Positions 1 through 8,647 of a stretch of 64,000 nucleotides of DNA are shown piece after piece. Numbering within the stretch: the first letter of the stretch is position 1; each line of letters begins with the position of its first letter. The notes under the pieces were generated by a model, which made no database searches, was not told where the DNA came from, and saw only the letters and a list, made by a program, of their open reading frames with translations. Source of the stretch: Aristophania vespae (GTDB lineage Bacteria; Pseudomonadota; Alphaproteobacteria; Acetobacterales; Acetobacteraceae); NCBI RefSeq assembly GCF_009906835.1, contig NZ_CP047652.1:381001-445000 (forward strand), written 5' to 3'. The position numbers and the translations under genes were made by a program.

Positions 1-30
1 AAATTAAAACATGTCTAGAGGCACTGCATT

Positions 31-213
31 GGTCATAGCGCGATCTGGTACGCATTTTAAACTGTCATGCGACAACCGTACGTTACTGAATCAACGAGAA
101 AATAGAAATACCTTCACCCATTGCGACTTTGCTGAGTCAGCTAATCCACTGACGCAAAATCCTCTACCACACGGCCACGAAAACCGCCCATAATCAGGTT
201 TTACCGGTAAAAC
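31..213 (+). other. Leader-like direct repeat, copy 1
   Basis: This stretch is clearly related to 601-786. Shared blocks include CGATCTGGT near the start, an ATAGAAA(A/T)T-type AT-rich core, GAAAACCG, and a terminal perfect 16-nt palindrome GTTTTACCGGTAAAAC (198-213 here, 771-786 in copy 2). Each copy sits immediately upstream of type I-E-like repeats in the orientation expected of a CRISPR leader. No reading frame is conserved between the copies. I infer a diverged, duplicated leader. A remnant of some other mobile sequence is possible. Confidence 0.45.
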
Positions 214-227
214 TTTACTGCAAGACT

Positions 228-493
228 GTTCTTTGTGCGTGCGGGAATGAACTGGCGGCCTCAAGTGTAGCACCGCAATATCTGTCATGTTTCCCGCATG
301 CGTGGGGATGAACCGTCAAAAAATTCTTGAACGGGCAGCCCTAGTGTTTCTTGCGTGTGTAGAGATGAACCTAGAGCTACAGTTAGCCAAAGCGATGTAT
401 AAAGGTTTTTCTTGCACGTTTGGACATTAACCGAACGGTTGAAGAATAAATAATCCTAACGTTAGTTTTTCCTGCGCGTGTGGGGATGAGCCG
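228..493 (+). CRISPR. Decayed type I-E CRISPR array (five degenerate repeats)
   Basis: Five imperfect copies of a repeat of the form GTTTCCYGCGYGTGGGGATGAACCG occur at about 228-254, 289-315, 346-372, 405-433 and 465-493, with a period of 57-61 nt. That spacing is typical of a type I-E array (28-29 nt repeat, about 32 nt spacer). The repeats match those flanking the cas operon at 20.3 and 30.5 kb, but each carries several substitutions, for example GGGAATGAACT in the first and GGACATTAACC in the fourth. The array therefore looks old and no longer maintained. The leader-like sequence at 31-213 lies just upstream. Function as a crRNA source is doubtful. Confidence 0.75.
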
Positions 494-600
494 CTGCGGT
501 AATTGGTTCTATAATTAGATTTCATATAGGACCATAGCTCAATATCTGGGAATAAATTACGGATGGCGATACTATAAAGACCTATTTGGAAGTGCTACTT

Positions 601-786
601 AGTCACGATGCGATCTGGTGCGAATGTTTAATTGTTACAGGATAACCGTTCGCTATTAGATAAATAGAAAATTAGATATTCCGACATCCGTTGCCCTCTA
701 GCTGGCTGAGTTAGCAAAGTCGTTATGGCAATATTCCCTGCCATATGAACATGAAAACCGTCAGTAACTGGTTTTACCGGTAAAAC
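601..786 (+). other. Leader-like direct repeat, copy 2
   Basis: Diverged second copy of 31-213, ending in the same perfect palindrome GTTTTACCGGTAAAAC (771-786). The palindrome is better conserved than the sequence around it, which suggests it was a protein-binding site or a recombination-relevant site. A single CRISPR-like repeat follows directly at 787-815. Confidence 0.45.
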
Positions 787-815
787 GTGTTTTCTGCGTG
801 CCGAGGGATGAACCG
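787..815 (+). CRISPR. Single degenerate type I-E repeat
   Basis: One repeat-like unit (TTTCTGCGTGCCGAGGGATGAACCG-type, core GAGGGATGAACCG) abuts leader-like copy 2. No further unit is recognisable 60 nt downstream, so this is a solo remnant rather than an array. Confidence 0.5.
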
Positions 816-1182
816 CAGATTAAGCAGTCTGGTCAGATAGTTTCTTTAGTCGTAGTGAAAAGAGCCAGAGGTCTATGTAAGTTAAGGGCATTTATAAAAG
901 AATAGGGATAGCAATCTGTATGTTTCTGGTGCCTGATCGTGTCAGAGGTGATGGGCTTTTCTACACTTTAAACTAGAGCTTAGGCTGTTATCACCATATC
1001 AAATATATTATGCAGTTATGAGCGTTTCTTCAATATATGGTGCGTGTAGGATAGCTAGTTCAATTTTGGCAATTAAGATCTTCTGACCAGTTTCCTACTT
1101 TTCACGGTGCGGGTTAGTGAGACCATGAGATCATTTGCACCTATGACGAAAAATCTTTCCTCACTTTGTGAGGAATATAGCT
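816..1182. other. Non-coding, nothing recognised
   Basis: AT-rich stretch with stops in all frames between the CRISPR remnants and the DUF1489 pseudogene. I see no promoter, repeat or gene that I can support. Confidence 0.5.
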
Positions 1183-1601
1183 TTAGAGTAATCCAAGCTC
1201 AGTGAGATGGCGCCTAAATTCGGGTGTGAGTTGATTAATGCCATTGTTATAATCAGAGCCGTCAAGATCTGGAGGGGCATCTTCAGCTTTGAAATAACGC
1301 CACCCCTGAAAAGGCCTCATCGGGCGGGCCTGAACGGGGATGACCTCTTGTGTGACTAATATAAGAGTGCCCTGATTGCCATCTTCGCGCGTATAAGGCT
1401 CAAAAGCTTTAATAGGTTGGCGGCAGAGAATAAGGCCATCTATGACGCGATAAATCGAGCCCCAGCTAAAATTTCTTCAGCCCGTTTGGGCATGGTTCTT
1501 GTTCTTACAAAGCTATATTGTTTGTATCTCTGTTGTAAAACCCACTCTTGTAGCTCTTCAATAGAAGAGGATCCGACAGCCAGTTTGATCATATGTAACA
1601 C
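1183..1601 (-). pseudogene. DUF1489 family protein, frameshifted
   Basis: Reading the minus strand from a GTG at 1601, with a GGAGGA ribosome site about 10 nt upstream, gives a DUF1489-type protein. It starts LHMIKLAVGSSSIEELQEW, continues TMPKRAEEILAG, and later shows RPFQGWRYFKAEDAPPDL. The frame breaks at the C run 1460-1463: adding one base restores AGGSIYRVIDGLILCRQP, so one base is missing. Total length is 419 nt, one short of 140 codons. DUF1489 is a short, conserved alphaproteobacterial protein of unknown function. Either the gene is a recent pseudogene or the run was undercalled in the assembly. The gene lies downstream of hemW on the same strand with a 53-nt gap. Confidence 0.8.
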
Positions 1602-1654
1602 TATCCTGATTTCCTCCTCTTTAAAATATTATGACTATCTATGTATTTAGGGCT

Positions 1655-2818
1655 TTATAAAACAAGGCGCGCTAAAATAAGTTCAAGACGTAAGCGTCCT
1701 TCGGCTGTTGTGCGTAGATGTTTTTGGTCGAATATAAGATAGTTTTCTTCCAAACAGGCCTGAAGTGTTGAAGCGTCTAAACAGTCAGTGAGTTTTTTGC
1801 CAATTTGCTGTTCAAAGCGCGAAACAGATATACCTTCTTTTAAGCGTAACCCCATCAACAAAGCTTCTCTAGCCTGATCTTGGATTGAAAGAAGTAATTC
1901 TTCTTTTGTGCCTGTTCCTTTTTGTTCAACTAAAGCGGCCCATGGCTCAGGCGCTCTATGGCGTCTGGTGGCATAATGCTGATGGTTTAAGGTAAGGCGG
2001 CTATGGGCTCCGGGGCCAATACCAAGATAATTTTTATAATGCCAATAAGCTAAATTATGTCGGCTTTCAGAACCAATTTTGGCATAATTAGAAACTTCAT
2101 AAGCATATAGACCAAAAGAAGCAGCTTCTTCTTCAGTAAGTTTATATAAATCTGCTGCGAGCTCATCTGAAGGAAGAGTGATTTTACCTTGCCTGTAGAG
2201 AGCTTCATAATTGGTCCCTGGCTCAATAGTGAGCTGATATAATGAGAGATGGTCGGCAGCCATGTCTAGGGCTTCTCTAAGCTCGGAACGCCAGTCTGTT
2301 AGTGTTTGGTGTGGTCTTGCATAAATGAGGTCGAAAGAAATACGTGGAAAGAGTTTTCTCGCTAACTCTAGCGCCTCACGAGCCTGCTTTACAGAGTGCT
2401 GGCGACCTAGGGCTTGTAATGCCTCTTCTCTTAAGCTTTGTATTCCCAAAGAAACACGATTAATACCGGCTTGTCTAAATTCTTTGAATTTTTCAATTTC
2501 TACACTGGTTGGGTTGGCTTCCAGAGTGATTTCGAGCTGATCATTTTCGAAAGAAAAAACTTGGCGGGCTGTGTCAATTAACGAGGCAACAGTTTGGGGC
2601 TCCATTAAAGAGGGGGTGCCCCCTCCAAAGAAAATGGAGCCTAGAACCCGTTTTCCATCTTTATTAAGCCGTTCAGCCTCCTGAGTGAGTTCGCGTAAAA
2701 GTGCGTGAGCAAATCTTTTTTGATCGATTTTTTCACGCACATGGGAGTTGAAATCACAATAGGGGCATTTTGCTAGGCAAAAAGGCCAGTGAATATAAAG
2801 AGCTAAAGATTGTGACAC
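1655..2818 (-). CDS. hemW: Radical SAM heme chaperone HemW
   Basis: A 387-residue radical SAM protein of the HemN/HemW family. The 4Fe-4S site is C14-x3-C18-x2-C21 (PFCLAKCPYCDF), with GGGTPS at 65-70. The residue two places after the third cysteine is Phe, not Cys, which separates HemW (heme insertion chaperone) from true oxygen-independent coproporphyrinogen oxidase HemN. Length is normal for HemW. The start is GTG at 2818 with AGGAT just upstream. It begins 6 nt after the kup stop, so the two genes are probably cotranscribed. Role by family: cytosolic, delivers heme to respiratory proteins. Confidence 0.88.
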   Translation of the reverse strand: MSQSLALYIHWPFCLAKCPYCDFNSHVREKIDQKRFAHALLRELTQEAERLNKDGKRVLGSIFFGGGTPSLMEPQTVASLIDTARQVFSFENDQLEITLEANPTSVEIEKFKEFRQAGINRVSLGIQSLREEALQALGRQHSVKQAREALELARKLFPRISFDLIYARPHQTLTDWRSELREALDMAADHLSLYQLTIEPGTNYEALYRQGKITLPSDELAADLYKLTEEEAASFGLYAYEVSNYAKIGSESRHNLAYWHYKNYLGIGPGAHSRLTLNHQHYATRRHRAPEPWAALVEQKGTGTKEELLLSIQDQAREALLMGLRLKEGISVSRFEQQIGKKLTDCLDASTLQACLEENYLIFDQKHLRTTAEGRLRLELILARLVL

Positions 2819-2824
2819 GGGATC

Positions 2825-4801
2825 CTAAATCGCTATACGTACGCCAAACTCCATAACGCGCTCTGGAGGAATACGGAAGAACTCAGTCGCTGGCGTTGCG
2901 TTATTAAGAAGATAGAGGAATATCCACATACGCCATAGAGACATTTTAGGTACTTTAGAGCGGAAGACGAGATCGTGAGAGGCAAAGTATGATGCCTGGA
3001 TAGGGTCAAAATCCATTCCGCGGTCAGAGAGTTGCCCAAGTGCTAAGGGCACATTTGGCATTTCCATAAAGCCATAACGCACGATGACTCTGTAAATATT
3101 GGGAGATAATTCAGTTATTTCCAGCCGTTGGTCAATAGTGACTTCGGGCTGGTCAAGCGTTTGTACGGTAACAAAAATAACATGCTCATGTAAAACGCGA
3201 TTGAGGCGTAAATTATGAAGCAGAGAATTGGGCACGATTTCTGGGGCAGCTGTTAAAAACACAGCCCACCCAGGAACACGGATGGTTCTTGATTGAGTTA
3301 AACGTGTCAAAAAGGACCCCATTGGAATTGCGTCGGCCTGAAGGCGACTGCGAAGTAAATTACGTCCTCTTTTCCAAGTGGTCATGATCAACGTGCAAAT
3401 AAAGGCTATAAAGAGTGGTACCCAACCTCCTTCAGGAATTTTGAGCACGTTTGCTGAGAAGAACGTGCCGTCCATGAGAAAAAAGAAGCCGAAAACACAG
3501 GCCACAAGCCAGGGAGCCCATTTAAAGATACGTCTGAACACAACCATTGAAAGAACAGATGTGCATAAAAATGTACCTGTCACGGCAATACCGTAAGCAG
3601 AAGCTAGAGCTGCTGAAGAACGGAACGAAACAACGAGTAGCAGAGCGCCAAAAGCAAGTAACCAATTTAAAGAAGGAATATAGATTTGTGCTTCTTCATA
3701 GGGGTTGGTGTGCACAATGCGTGAGCGTGGCAAATAGCCAAGCTGAATAAGTTGGCGACAAATGGAGAAACTACCAGAAATACCTGCCTGACTGGCAATG
3801 ACGGTAGCCATGGTGGCCAGGATCAGCATTGGAATTTGTAGCCAATGAGGGCCAAGATGGAAAAAGGGGTTGGCGATTGTGCTGGGGTTATGAATTAGCT
3901 GTGCGGCTTGACCAAAATAATTGAGAGACAAGGCAGGCAGAACGAGAAACAGCCAGGCATAGCGAATAGGTGAGCGCCCAAAATGTCCCATATCGGCATA
4001 AAGAGCCTCTGCACCTGTTACTGACAGCACGACTGAGCCAAGAGATAAAAAAGAAATGACGCCATGAGTGGCGATAAATTTAAGGGCCAGCCAAGGTGAA
4101 AGGGCCATAAGGATGTGGGGGTAAAGAATGATGCCGCGCACACCCAATACGGCCAGAACACAAAACCAAACAAGCATAATGGGGCCAAAAGCCCGTCCGA
4201 TGCGTCCTGTGCCTAGTGCCTGGGCTGCAAAAAGCCCGACTAACACCACTAAGGCCATAGGAATAACAAATTCTTTTGCCTGAGGCACAGAAATTTCAAT
4301 ACCCTCAATGGCTGAGAGTACAGAAATGGCAGGTGTGATGATACTATCACCAAAAAAGAGACAAGTTCCTGCAATGCCGATAAAGCCAATTAGCCAGCGC
4401 ATACGCGGTGATTTACAAACGCGTTGAGCTAATGACATGAGGGCAATGATACCACCTTCGCCATTATGATCAGCGCACATGACAAGTGAGACATATTTGA
4501 TGGTCACAACCAGCATGAGCGCCCAAAAGGTCAGGCTGGTTATGCCCATTATCTCCCATGGCTGAATATGTGAACCAACATTATGAACTGACGTTTGCAG
4601 TGCATAAAGCGGGCTTGTACCAATATCACCATAAACAACTCCCAAAACGCCGAGCATAGCGCCCAAACCTTTGGGTTTAGTGGTGCTAGGCCCGCCGTGA
4701 GGGGGGCTTTGCACAGGGTGAGTTGTCGGCCGTCCTAAAGAGTTAGGATAGCTGGCGTCTGAAGAATTATGATCAAAAGACAAGCCATCATGTTCAGTCA
4801 T
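2825..4801 (-). CDS. kup: Low-affinity K+ uptake transporter Kup
   Basis: A 658-residue inner-membrane protein of the KUP/HAK/KT potassium:proton symporter family. The signature GVVYGDIGTSPLYAL is at residues 54-68, followed by about twelve hydrophobic segments and a C-terminal cytosolic domain, which is the usual family layout. The N-terminal 45 residues are Ser/Pro/His-rich and precede the first membrane segment. It is followed at 6 nt by hemW on the same strand. Nothing looks damaged. Confidence 0.92.
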   Translation of the reverse strand: MTEHDGLSFDHNSSDASYPNSLGRPTTHPVQSPPHGGPSTTKPKGLGAMLGVLGVVYGDIGTSPLYALQTSVHNVGSHIQPWEIMGITSLTFWALMLVVTIKYVSLVMCADHNGEGGIIALMSLAQRVCKSPRMRWLIGFIGIAGTCLFFGDSIITPAISVLSAIEGIEISVPQAKEFVIPMALVVLVGLFAAQALGTGRIGRAFGPIMLVWFCVLAVLGVRGIILYPHILMALSPWLALKFIATHGVISFLSLGSVVLSVTGAEALYADMGHFGRSPIRYAWLFLVLPALSLNYFGQAAQLIHNPSTIANPFFHLGPHWLQIPMLILATMATVIASQAGISGSFSICRQLIQLGYLPRSRIVHTNPYEEAQIYIPSLNWLLAFGALLLVVSFRSSAALASAYGIAVTGTFLCTSVLSMVVFRRIFKWAPWLVACVFGFFFLMDGTFFSANVLKIPEGGWVPLFIAFICTLIMTTWKRGRNLLRSRLQADAIPMGSFLTRLTQSRTIRVPGWAVFLTAAPEIVPNSLLHNLRLNRVLHEHVIFVTVQTLDQPEVTIDQRLEITELSPNIYRVIVRYGFMEMPNVPLALGQLSDRGMDFDPIQASYFASHDLVFRSKVPKMSLWRMWIFLYLLNNATPATEFFRIPPERVMEFGVRIAI

Positions 4802-4903
4802 AGAAAAAATCCTGCGGCCTTAGAAAGCGGAGAGATTATCTTTATTTGTCACTTAATGAAAACAAAAAGAGGCATTATCAAGTTATTCGACATGCTACAT
4901 CGG

Positions 4904-4932
4904 AATAAGGCTTAAAAAGCTAACCCCTTATT
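4904..4932 (-). terminator. Inverted repeat downstream of yggS
   Basis: AATAAGG (4904-4910) pairs with CCTTATT (4926-4932) around a 15-nt loop, 11 nt past the yggS stop on the minus strand. The stem is short and the U tract poor, so this is a weak terminator call. Confidence 0.3.
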
Positions 4933-4943
4933 ATAGCCAAAAT

Positions 4944-5630
4944 CTAAACAGAATCTTTCGAAGGGCGTGATCCAAAGATGGCTGTCCCTACACGAATAAG
5001 GGTTGCTCCTTCTGCAATAGCGTCCTCAAAATCGGCTGACATGCCCATTGAAATTTCTTTAAGCCCAAAGCGTTTAGCCAATCTAGCCAACATTTGAAAA
5101 TGTTTTTTGGGAGGTTCATCAAAAGGAGGAATAGCCATAAGTCCTTTTATTTTATTTCCAAACCGTTCAAGACTATCTTCGATAAAAGAGTCAGCCTCAT
5201 TTAAGGCGATTCCAAATTTCTGAGGCTCATTTCCTGTGTTCACCTGAATGAGCAAATCAGGAAGGGAGCCTAATTTCTGAGATGCTTTTTCTAGTGCCAG
5301 GCTTAAAGAAGGGCGGTCCAGGGTCTCAATAACATCGGCAATCTGGCAGGCTTCTTGGGCTTTATTAGTCTGTAAGCCTCCAATGATATGAAGCTTAAGA
5401 TCGGGCCAGTGCTCGCGTAATTGTGGAAATTTGCTTGCTGCTTCCTGAACGCGATTTTCTCCAAAGAGGCGCTGTCCTGCTTTGAGAGCCTCGATTACGG
5501 AGTCTGCGGGGTGGAATTTACTCACCGCAACGAGAGAAACATCGCCATTATTACGGTGTGATTGAACGCAGGCTTGCCCGATACGCTCATTAATTTGCTT
5601 TAAATGATCAGAAATTGCATTTTTAGTCAT
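4944..5630 (-). CDS. yggS: PLP homeostasis protein (YggS/PLPBP family)
   Basis: A 228-residue alanine-racemase-fold protein. The pyridoxal phosphate lysine is in VAVSKFHP (K38), with GENRVQEA, HIIGGLQTNKA and the phosphate-binding IRVGTAIFGSR near the C terminus. The family buffers cytosolic PLP and has no known catalytic activity. It is divergent from rsmB, with only 10 nt between the proposed starts, so the promoters must overlap the coding ends or rsmB starts further in. Confidence 0.88.
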   Translation of the reverse strand: MTKNAISDHLKQINERIGQACVQSHRNNGDVSLVAVSKFHPADSVIEALKAGQRLFGENRVQEAASKFPQLREHWPDLKLHIIGGLQTNKAQEACQIADVIETLDRPSLSLALEKASQKLGSLPDLLIQVNTGNEPQKFGIALNEADSFIEDSLERFGNKIKGLMAIPPFDEPPKKHFQMLARLAKRFGLKEISMGMSADFEDAIAEGATLIRVGTAIFGSRPSKDSV

Positions 5631-5640
5631 AATCTAGAGC

Positions 5641-7020
5641 ATGACCTCATTGCACTTCATGCGACAAGATGCAATTTCGTGTTTTATGAAAGAAAACTCT
5701 AGTTCCGTTTCAAACGTCTCTAAACGCCCTTCCAAAAAGAAGGGACGTGGCTTATCGCGCACCCAGGCTATGCACCAGGTTGATCCGGTGCGGGATCTGG
5801 CTTTTGAGATCGTGCGGGGTGTTATGGAGCATCGCCGTATGCTCGAAACGACTCTTGACCGCAGTACCGTGCAGGATGGGCGTGACCGAGCCGCGGCTCA
5901 TCGTCTGGCCGCAACAACATTGCGTCATTGGGGAAGTATGAATGAACTCATTCAGCCCCTATTGCGTAAAGAACCCCCTATGGTTGTGCGTTGTGCCCTC
6001 CTACTTGGTGTGGCGCAATTGGTACATTTGGAGACTCCACCTCATGCGGCAGTGGGGACGGTTGTTGATTTATTACATCGCAATAAATTATCGCCTTTTT
6101 CTGGCCTTGCGAATGCTGTTTTAAGGCGTATTTCCCGTGAAAGCGAAAGCTTGCAAGAAGGGTTGGATCAGCAGCGCCTTGATGTGCCTGCCTGGCTATG
6201 GACGGCTTGGGGGCGCCGGGCACGGGCCATAACAAAAGGATTTTATCAGGAAGCTCCTCTCGATTTAACACTGAGTCCGGGTGCCGCTGCTCCCGAAGGT
6301 GGAGAAATCCTGTTAAAAAATACAGTGAGATTTCCTGCCGGTACGAAAATCACGACTTTGCCAGGGTTTGAAGAGGGGGATTTTTGGGCTCAGGATCTTG
6401 CTGCTTCAATGCCTGTCAGACTTATGGGAAAAATTGAAGGGCTGAAAATTGCTGATCTCTGCGCGGCACCGGGCGGTAAAACAGCACAACTCGTAAGTGC
6501 AGGAGCGCAGGTTACAGCCATAGAGCGGGAAAAGCCTCGGGCGACAAGATTGCAAGAGAATTTGGAGCGTTTGGGACTGAAGGCCGAAATTCTGGTCCAG
6601 GATGCTTTAAGCTGGCAACCCCAAACCCCTCTTGATGCTGTTTTATTAGATGCTCCATGCTCGGCAACAGGCACCTTACGGCGACACCCAGATGTTTTAT
6701 GGGTTAAACGTCCGAGAGATGTAAAAGCTTTGGCAGAGGGGCAAGATGCTTTTATTAATGCCGCTTATAAGATGTTACGTGAAGGTGGCATGTTGCTCTA
6801 TGCAGTCTGTTCTTTACAGGATGAAGAAGGCCCAGAGCGTATTAAAGCGGCCTTGGAGAGTGGTCTTTGGCAGTTGGAGCCTTTTACGGAAGAAGAGCTT
6901 GCAAGCCTGCCTGAAGCTCGGACAAGTGAAGGGTTTTTCCGCACCCATCCGGGCATGTTAGCCGATAAAGGTGGAATGGATGGTTTTTTTGCAGCACGTC
7001 TCATAAAACAAAGGCTTTAA
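5641..7020 (+). CDS. rsmB: 16S rRNA (cytosine967-C5)-methyltransferase RsmB
   Basis: About 459 residues from the first ATG. An N-terminal NusB-like helical domain (roughly 55-160) is followed by a Rossmann methyltransferase domain. That domain carries the SAM motif DLCAAPGGKTAQ (about 271), the motif DAPCSATGTLRRHPDV (about 336) and the second cysteine in YAVCSLQDEEG (about 388), both Cys being the catalytic pair of m5C methyltransferases. No good ribosome site precedes the 5641 ATG; the ATG at 5686 (MKENSSS) is a reasonable alternative. A strong hairpin terminator follows. Confidence 0.88.
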   Translation: MTSLHFMRQDAISCFMKENSSSVSNVSKRPSKKKGRGLSRTQAMHQVDPVRDLAFEIVRGVMEHRRMLETTLDRSTVQDGRDRAAAHRLAATTLRHWGSMNELIQPLLRKEPPMVVRCALLLGVAQLVHLETPPHAAVGTVVDLLHRNKLSPFSGLANAVLRRISRESESLQEGLDQQRLDVPAWLWTAWGRRARAITKGFYQEAPLDLTLSPGAAAPEGGEILLKNTVRFPAGTKITTLPGFEEGDFWAQDLAASMPVRLMGKIEGLKIADLCAAPGGKTAQLVSAGAQVTAIEREKPRATRLQENLERLGLKAEILVQDALSWQPQTPLDAVLLDAPCSATGTLRRHPDVLWVKRPRDVKALAEGQDAFINAAYKMLREGGMLLYAVCSLQDEEGPERIKAALESGLWQLEPFTEEELASLPEARTSEGFFRTHPGMLADKGGMDGFFAARLIKQRL

Positions 7021-7052
7021 AGCCTGCTTTTGAAAAATGTAGGAACATAAAA

Positions 7053-7084
7053 AACAAGGTGCCTTTCATTACAGGCACCTTGTT
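7053..7084. terminator. Bidirectional terminator between rsmB and cysK
   Basis: A perfect 12-bp stem, AACAAGGTGCCT (7053-7064) with AGGCACCTTGTT (7073-7084), and an 8-nt loop. It has A-rich and T-rich flanks and sits between two convergent genes, so it probably serves both. Confidence 0.8.
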
Positions 7085-7119
7085 TGGATTCACTCAATGG
7101 AAATCTTTGATATTAAGCC

Positions 7120-8169
7120 TTACATCCAGGGCGGTGTCGGAAGGTTTTTGCTCTTTAAAAATTCTGGGTTAAAGAGCTTAGATTGATAGCGAGCGCCACC
7201 ATCACTTAGGATTGTTACAATATGATGCCCAGGTCCTAAGCGGCGTGCTGTACGAATGGCAGAGGCTACGTTGATTCCTGATGAACCACCGACAGATAAG
7301 CCTTCTTCTTGTGTGAGGCGGAAAATCTCTTCAAGTGCTTCGGAATCACTAATGCGTTCTGCATGGTCGGGGGCGCTACCGTCTAAATTGGCGGTAATGC
7401 GGGATTGGCCAATGCCTTCGGTAATTGAAGAGCCCTGAACGCTTAAGTCATTATCTTTAACCCACCCATAAAGACCCGATCCTTCGGGGTCGGCAAGGAC
7501 AATCTCGGGGGCTTTTACATTTGCTTTTTGGGCTAGGTCACGCAAACCGAGCGCGACACCTGCTAATGTGCCGCCAGTACCGCAAGAACAGGTAAAAGCA
7601 TCAATCTTTCCGTCAAGCTGTGCCCAGATTTCTGGAGCCGTACTATGGCGGTGGCCTTCACGGTTGGCTGTATTATCAAACTGGTTTGCCCAAAAAGCCC
7701 CCATTTCTTGAGCTAACCTTTGAGAAACATGAACGTAATTTCCGGGGTCTCTATAAGGTTTTGCTGGCACTAGGCGTAAATCAGCGCCAATCATGCGCAA
7801 GAAATCAAGTTTTTCACGGCTTTGCGTTTCGGGAACGACAATAACAGCTTTGCAGCCCATAGCCTGGGCAACGAGTGTAAGGCCAATACCCGTATTACCT
7901 GCTGTGCCTTCTACGACGGTGCCGCCTTCTTTAAGCGCACCACGTGCAAATGCATCTTTAATAATAGCCAAGGCAGCGCGGTCTTTAACAGAGCCGCCAG
8001 GATTCATGAATTCTGCCTTGCCATAAATTTCACAGCCTGTAGCTTCTGATGCATGTTTTAGGCGGATCAAGGGTGTGTTACCGATCGCCTCGATCATAGA
8101 GTAAGCTGGCTTTGCGTGGCCTATCGTCAGGCCTGTTGAGAAATGAGTAGAAACTGAAGAATTTGTCAT
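7120..8169 (-). CDS. cysK: Cysteine synthase A (O-acetylserine sulfhydrylase type)
   Basis: A 349-residue fold-type II PLP enzyme. IGNTPLIRL is at 29-37, the PLP lysine lies in NPGGSVKDR (K62), GTAGNTGIG follows, and the phosphate-binding GTGGTLAG loop is present. The family joins O-acetylserine with sulfide to give cysteine. The N terminus carries about 20 residues beyond the typical start, and the C terminus ends TPPWM. A related cystathionine beta-synthase-like role cannot be excluded from sequence alone. Transcribed convergently with rsmB. Confidence 0.85.
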   Translation of the reverse strand: MTNSSVSTHFSTGLTIGHAKPAYSMIEAIGNTPLIRLKHASEATGCEIYGKAEFMNPGGSVKDRAALAIIKDAFARGALKEGGTVVEGTAGNTGIGLTLVAQAMGCKAVIVVPETQSREKLDFLRMIGADLRLVPAKPYRDPGNYVHVSQRLAQEMGAFWANQFDNTANREGHRHSTAPEIWAQLDGKIDAFTCSCGTGGTLAGVALGLRDLAQKANVKAPEIVLADPEGSGLYGWVKDNDLSVQGSSITEGIGQSRITANLDGSAPDHAERISDSEALEEIFRLTQEEGLSVGGSSGINVASAIRTARRLGPGHHIVTILSDGGARYQSKLFNPEFLKSKNLPTPPWM

Positions 8170-8236
8170 AAATTATATTATACCTCTAACGGCAAAGCGT
8201 AGTAAATTTAACTGACTGTAATGTATGAGGATAAAA

Positions 8237-8620
8237 ATGAAAAATTTATCAGCAACGCAGGCGTGGGATTTTCTTCAAAATCATGCCGATGCGGTTTTAA
8301 TAGATGTAAGAACACCCCCCGAATGGGCTTCAGTAGGGTTTCCTGATTTATCCTCAATAGGTAAAGAAGCATTAGCCATTACATGGACAATGGAAGAGGC
8401 AGAGGCCTTCGACCCCATTTTGCTAGATGCAGTAAAGAATAAAGAAATACCTTTATTATTCATTTGCCGTTCAGGCCAACGCTCTTTGCGTGCCGCGATG
8501 CAGGCCGAAAATTGTGGTTATCAAAATGTCATTAATATTACAGACGGTTTTGAAGACAGACATGGCCCTGCCACAGGGTGGCGTGCAAGCGGTCTCCCTT
8601 TTATTGTCCGTCCTTTATAA
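8237..8620 (+). CDS. Single-domain rhodanese-like protein
   Basis: A 127-residue cytosolic protein with one rhodanese domain: VLIDVRTPPEW at 20-30 and the active-site loop CRSGQRS (C77). The conserved end is TDGFEDRHGPATGWRASGLP. The loop fits a sulfur-carrying thiosulfate or persulfide sulfurtransferase. ATG 8237 is chosen because GAGG at 8227-8230 is well spaced; an in-frame ATG at 8225 would add four residues. It is divergent from cysK, which suggests a shared sulfur-related regulatory region, although I see no operator. Confidence 0.85.
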   Translation: MKNLSATQAWDFLQNHADAVLIDVRTPPEWASVGFPDLSSIGKEALAITWTMEEAEAFDPILLDAVKNKEIPLLFICRSGQRSLRAAMQAENCGYQNVINITDGFEDRHGPATGWRASGLPFIVRPL

Positions 8621-8647
8621 AAACGGGTAATTATACTGGCCTTGAAT

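Noticed and set aside
31-213. Possible insertion-sequence transposase remnant on the minus strand (RTRSRYDQC resembles an IS5-type end motif)
   Set aside because: The match is only a few residues, stops interrupt it, and the second copy does not keep it. A leader-like duplication explains the position better.
839-867. Possible further degenerate CRISPR repeat after 787-815
   Set aside because: Too many mismatches and the spacing is about 52 nt instead of 60-61.
1655-2818. Oxygen-independent coproporphyrinogen oxidase HemN
   Set aside because: The cysteine motif lacks the fourth Cys (CxF instead of CxC), so HemW fits better.
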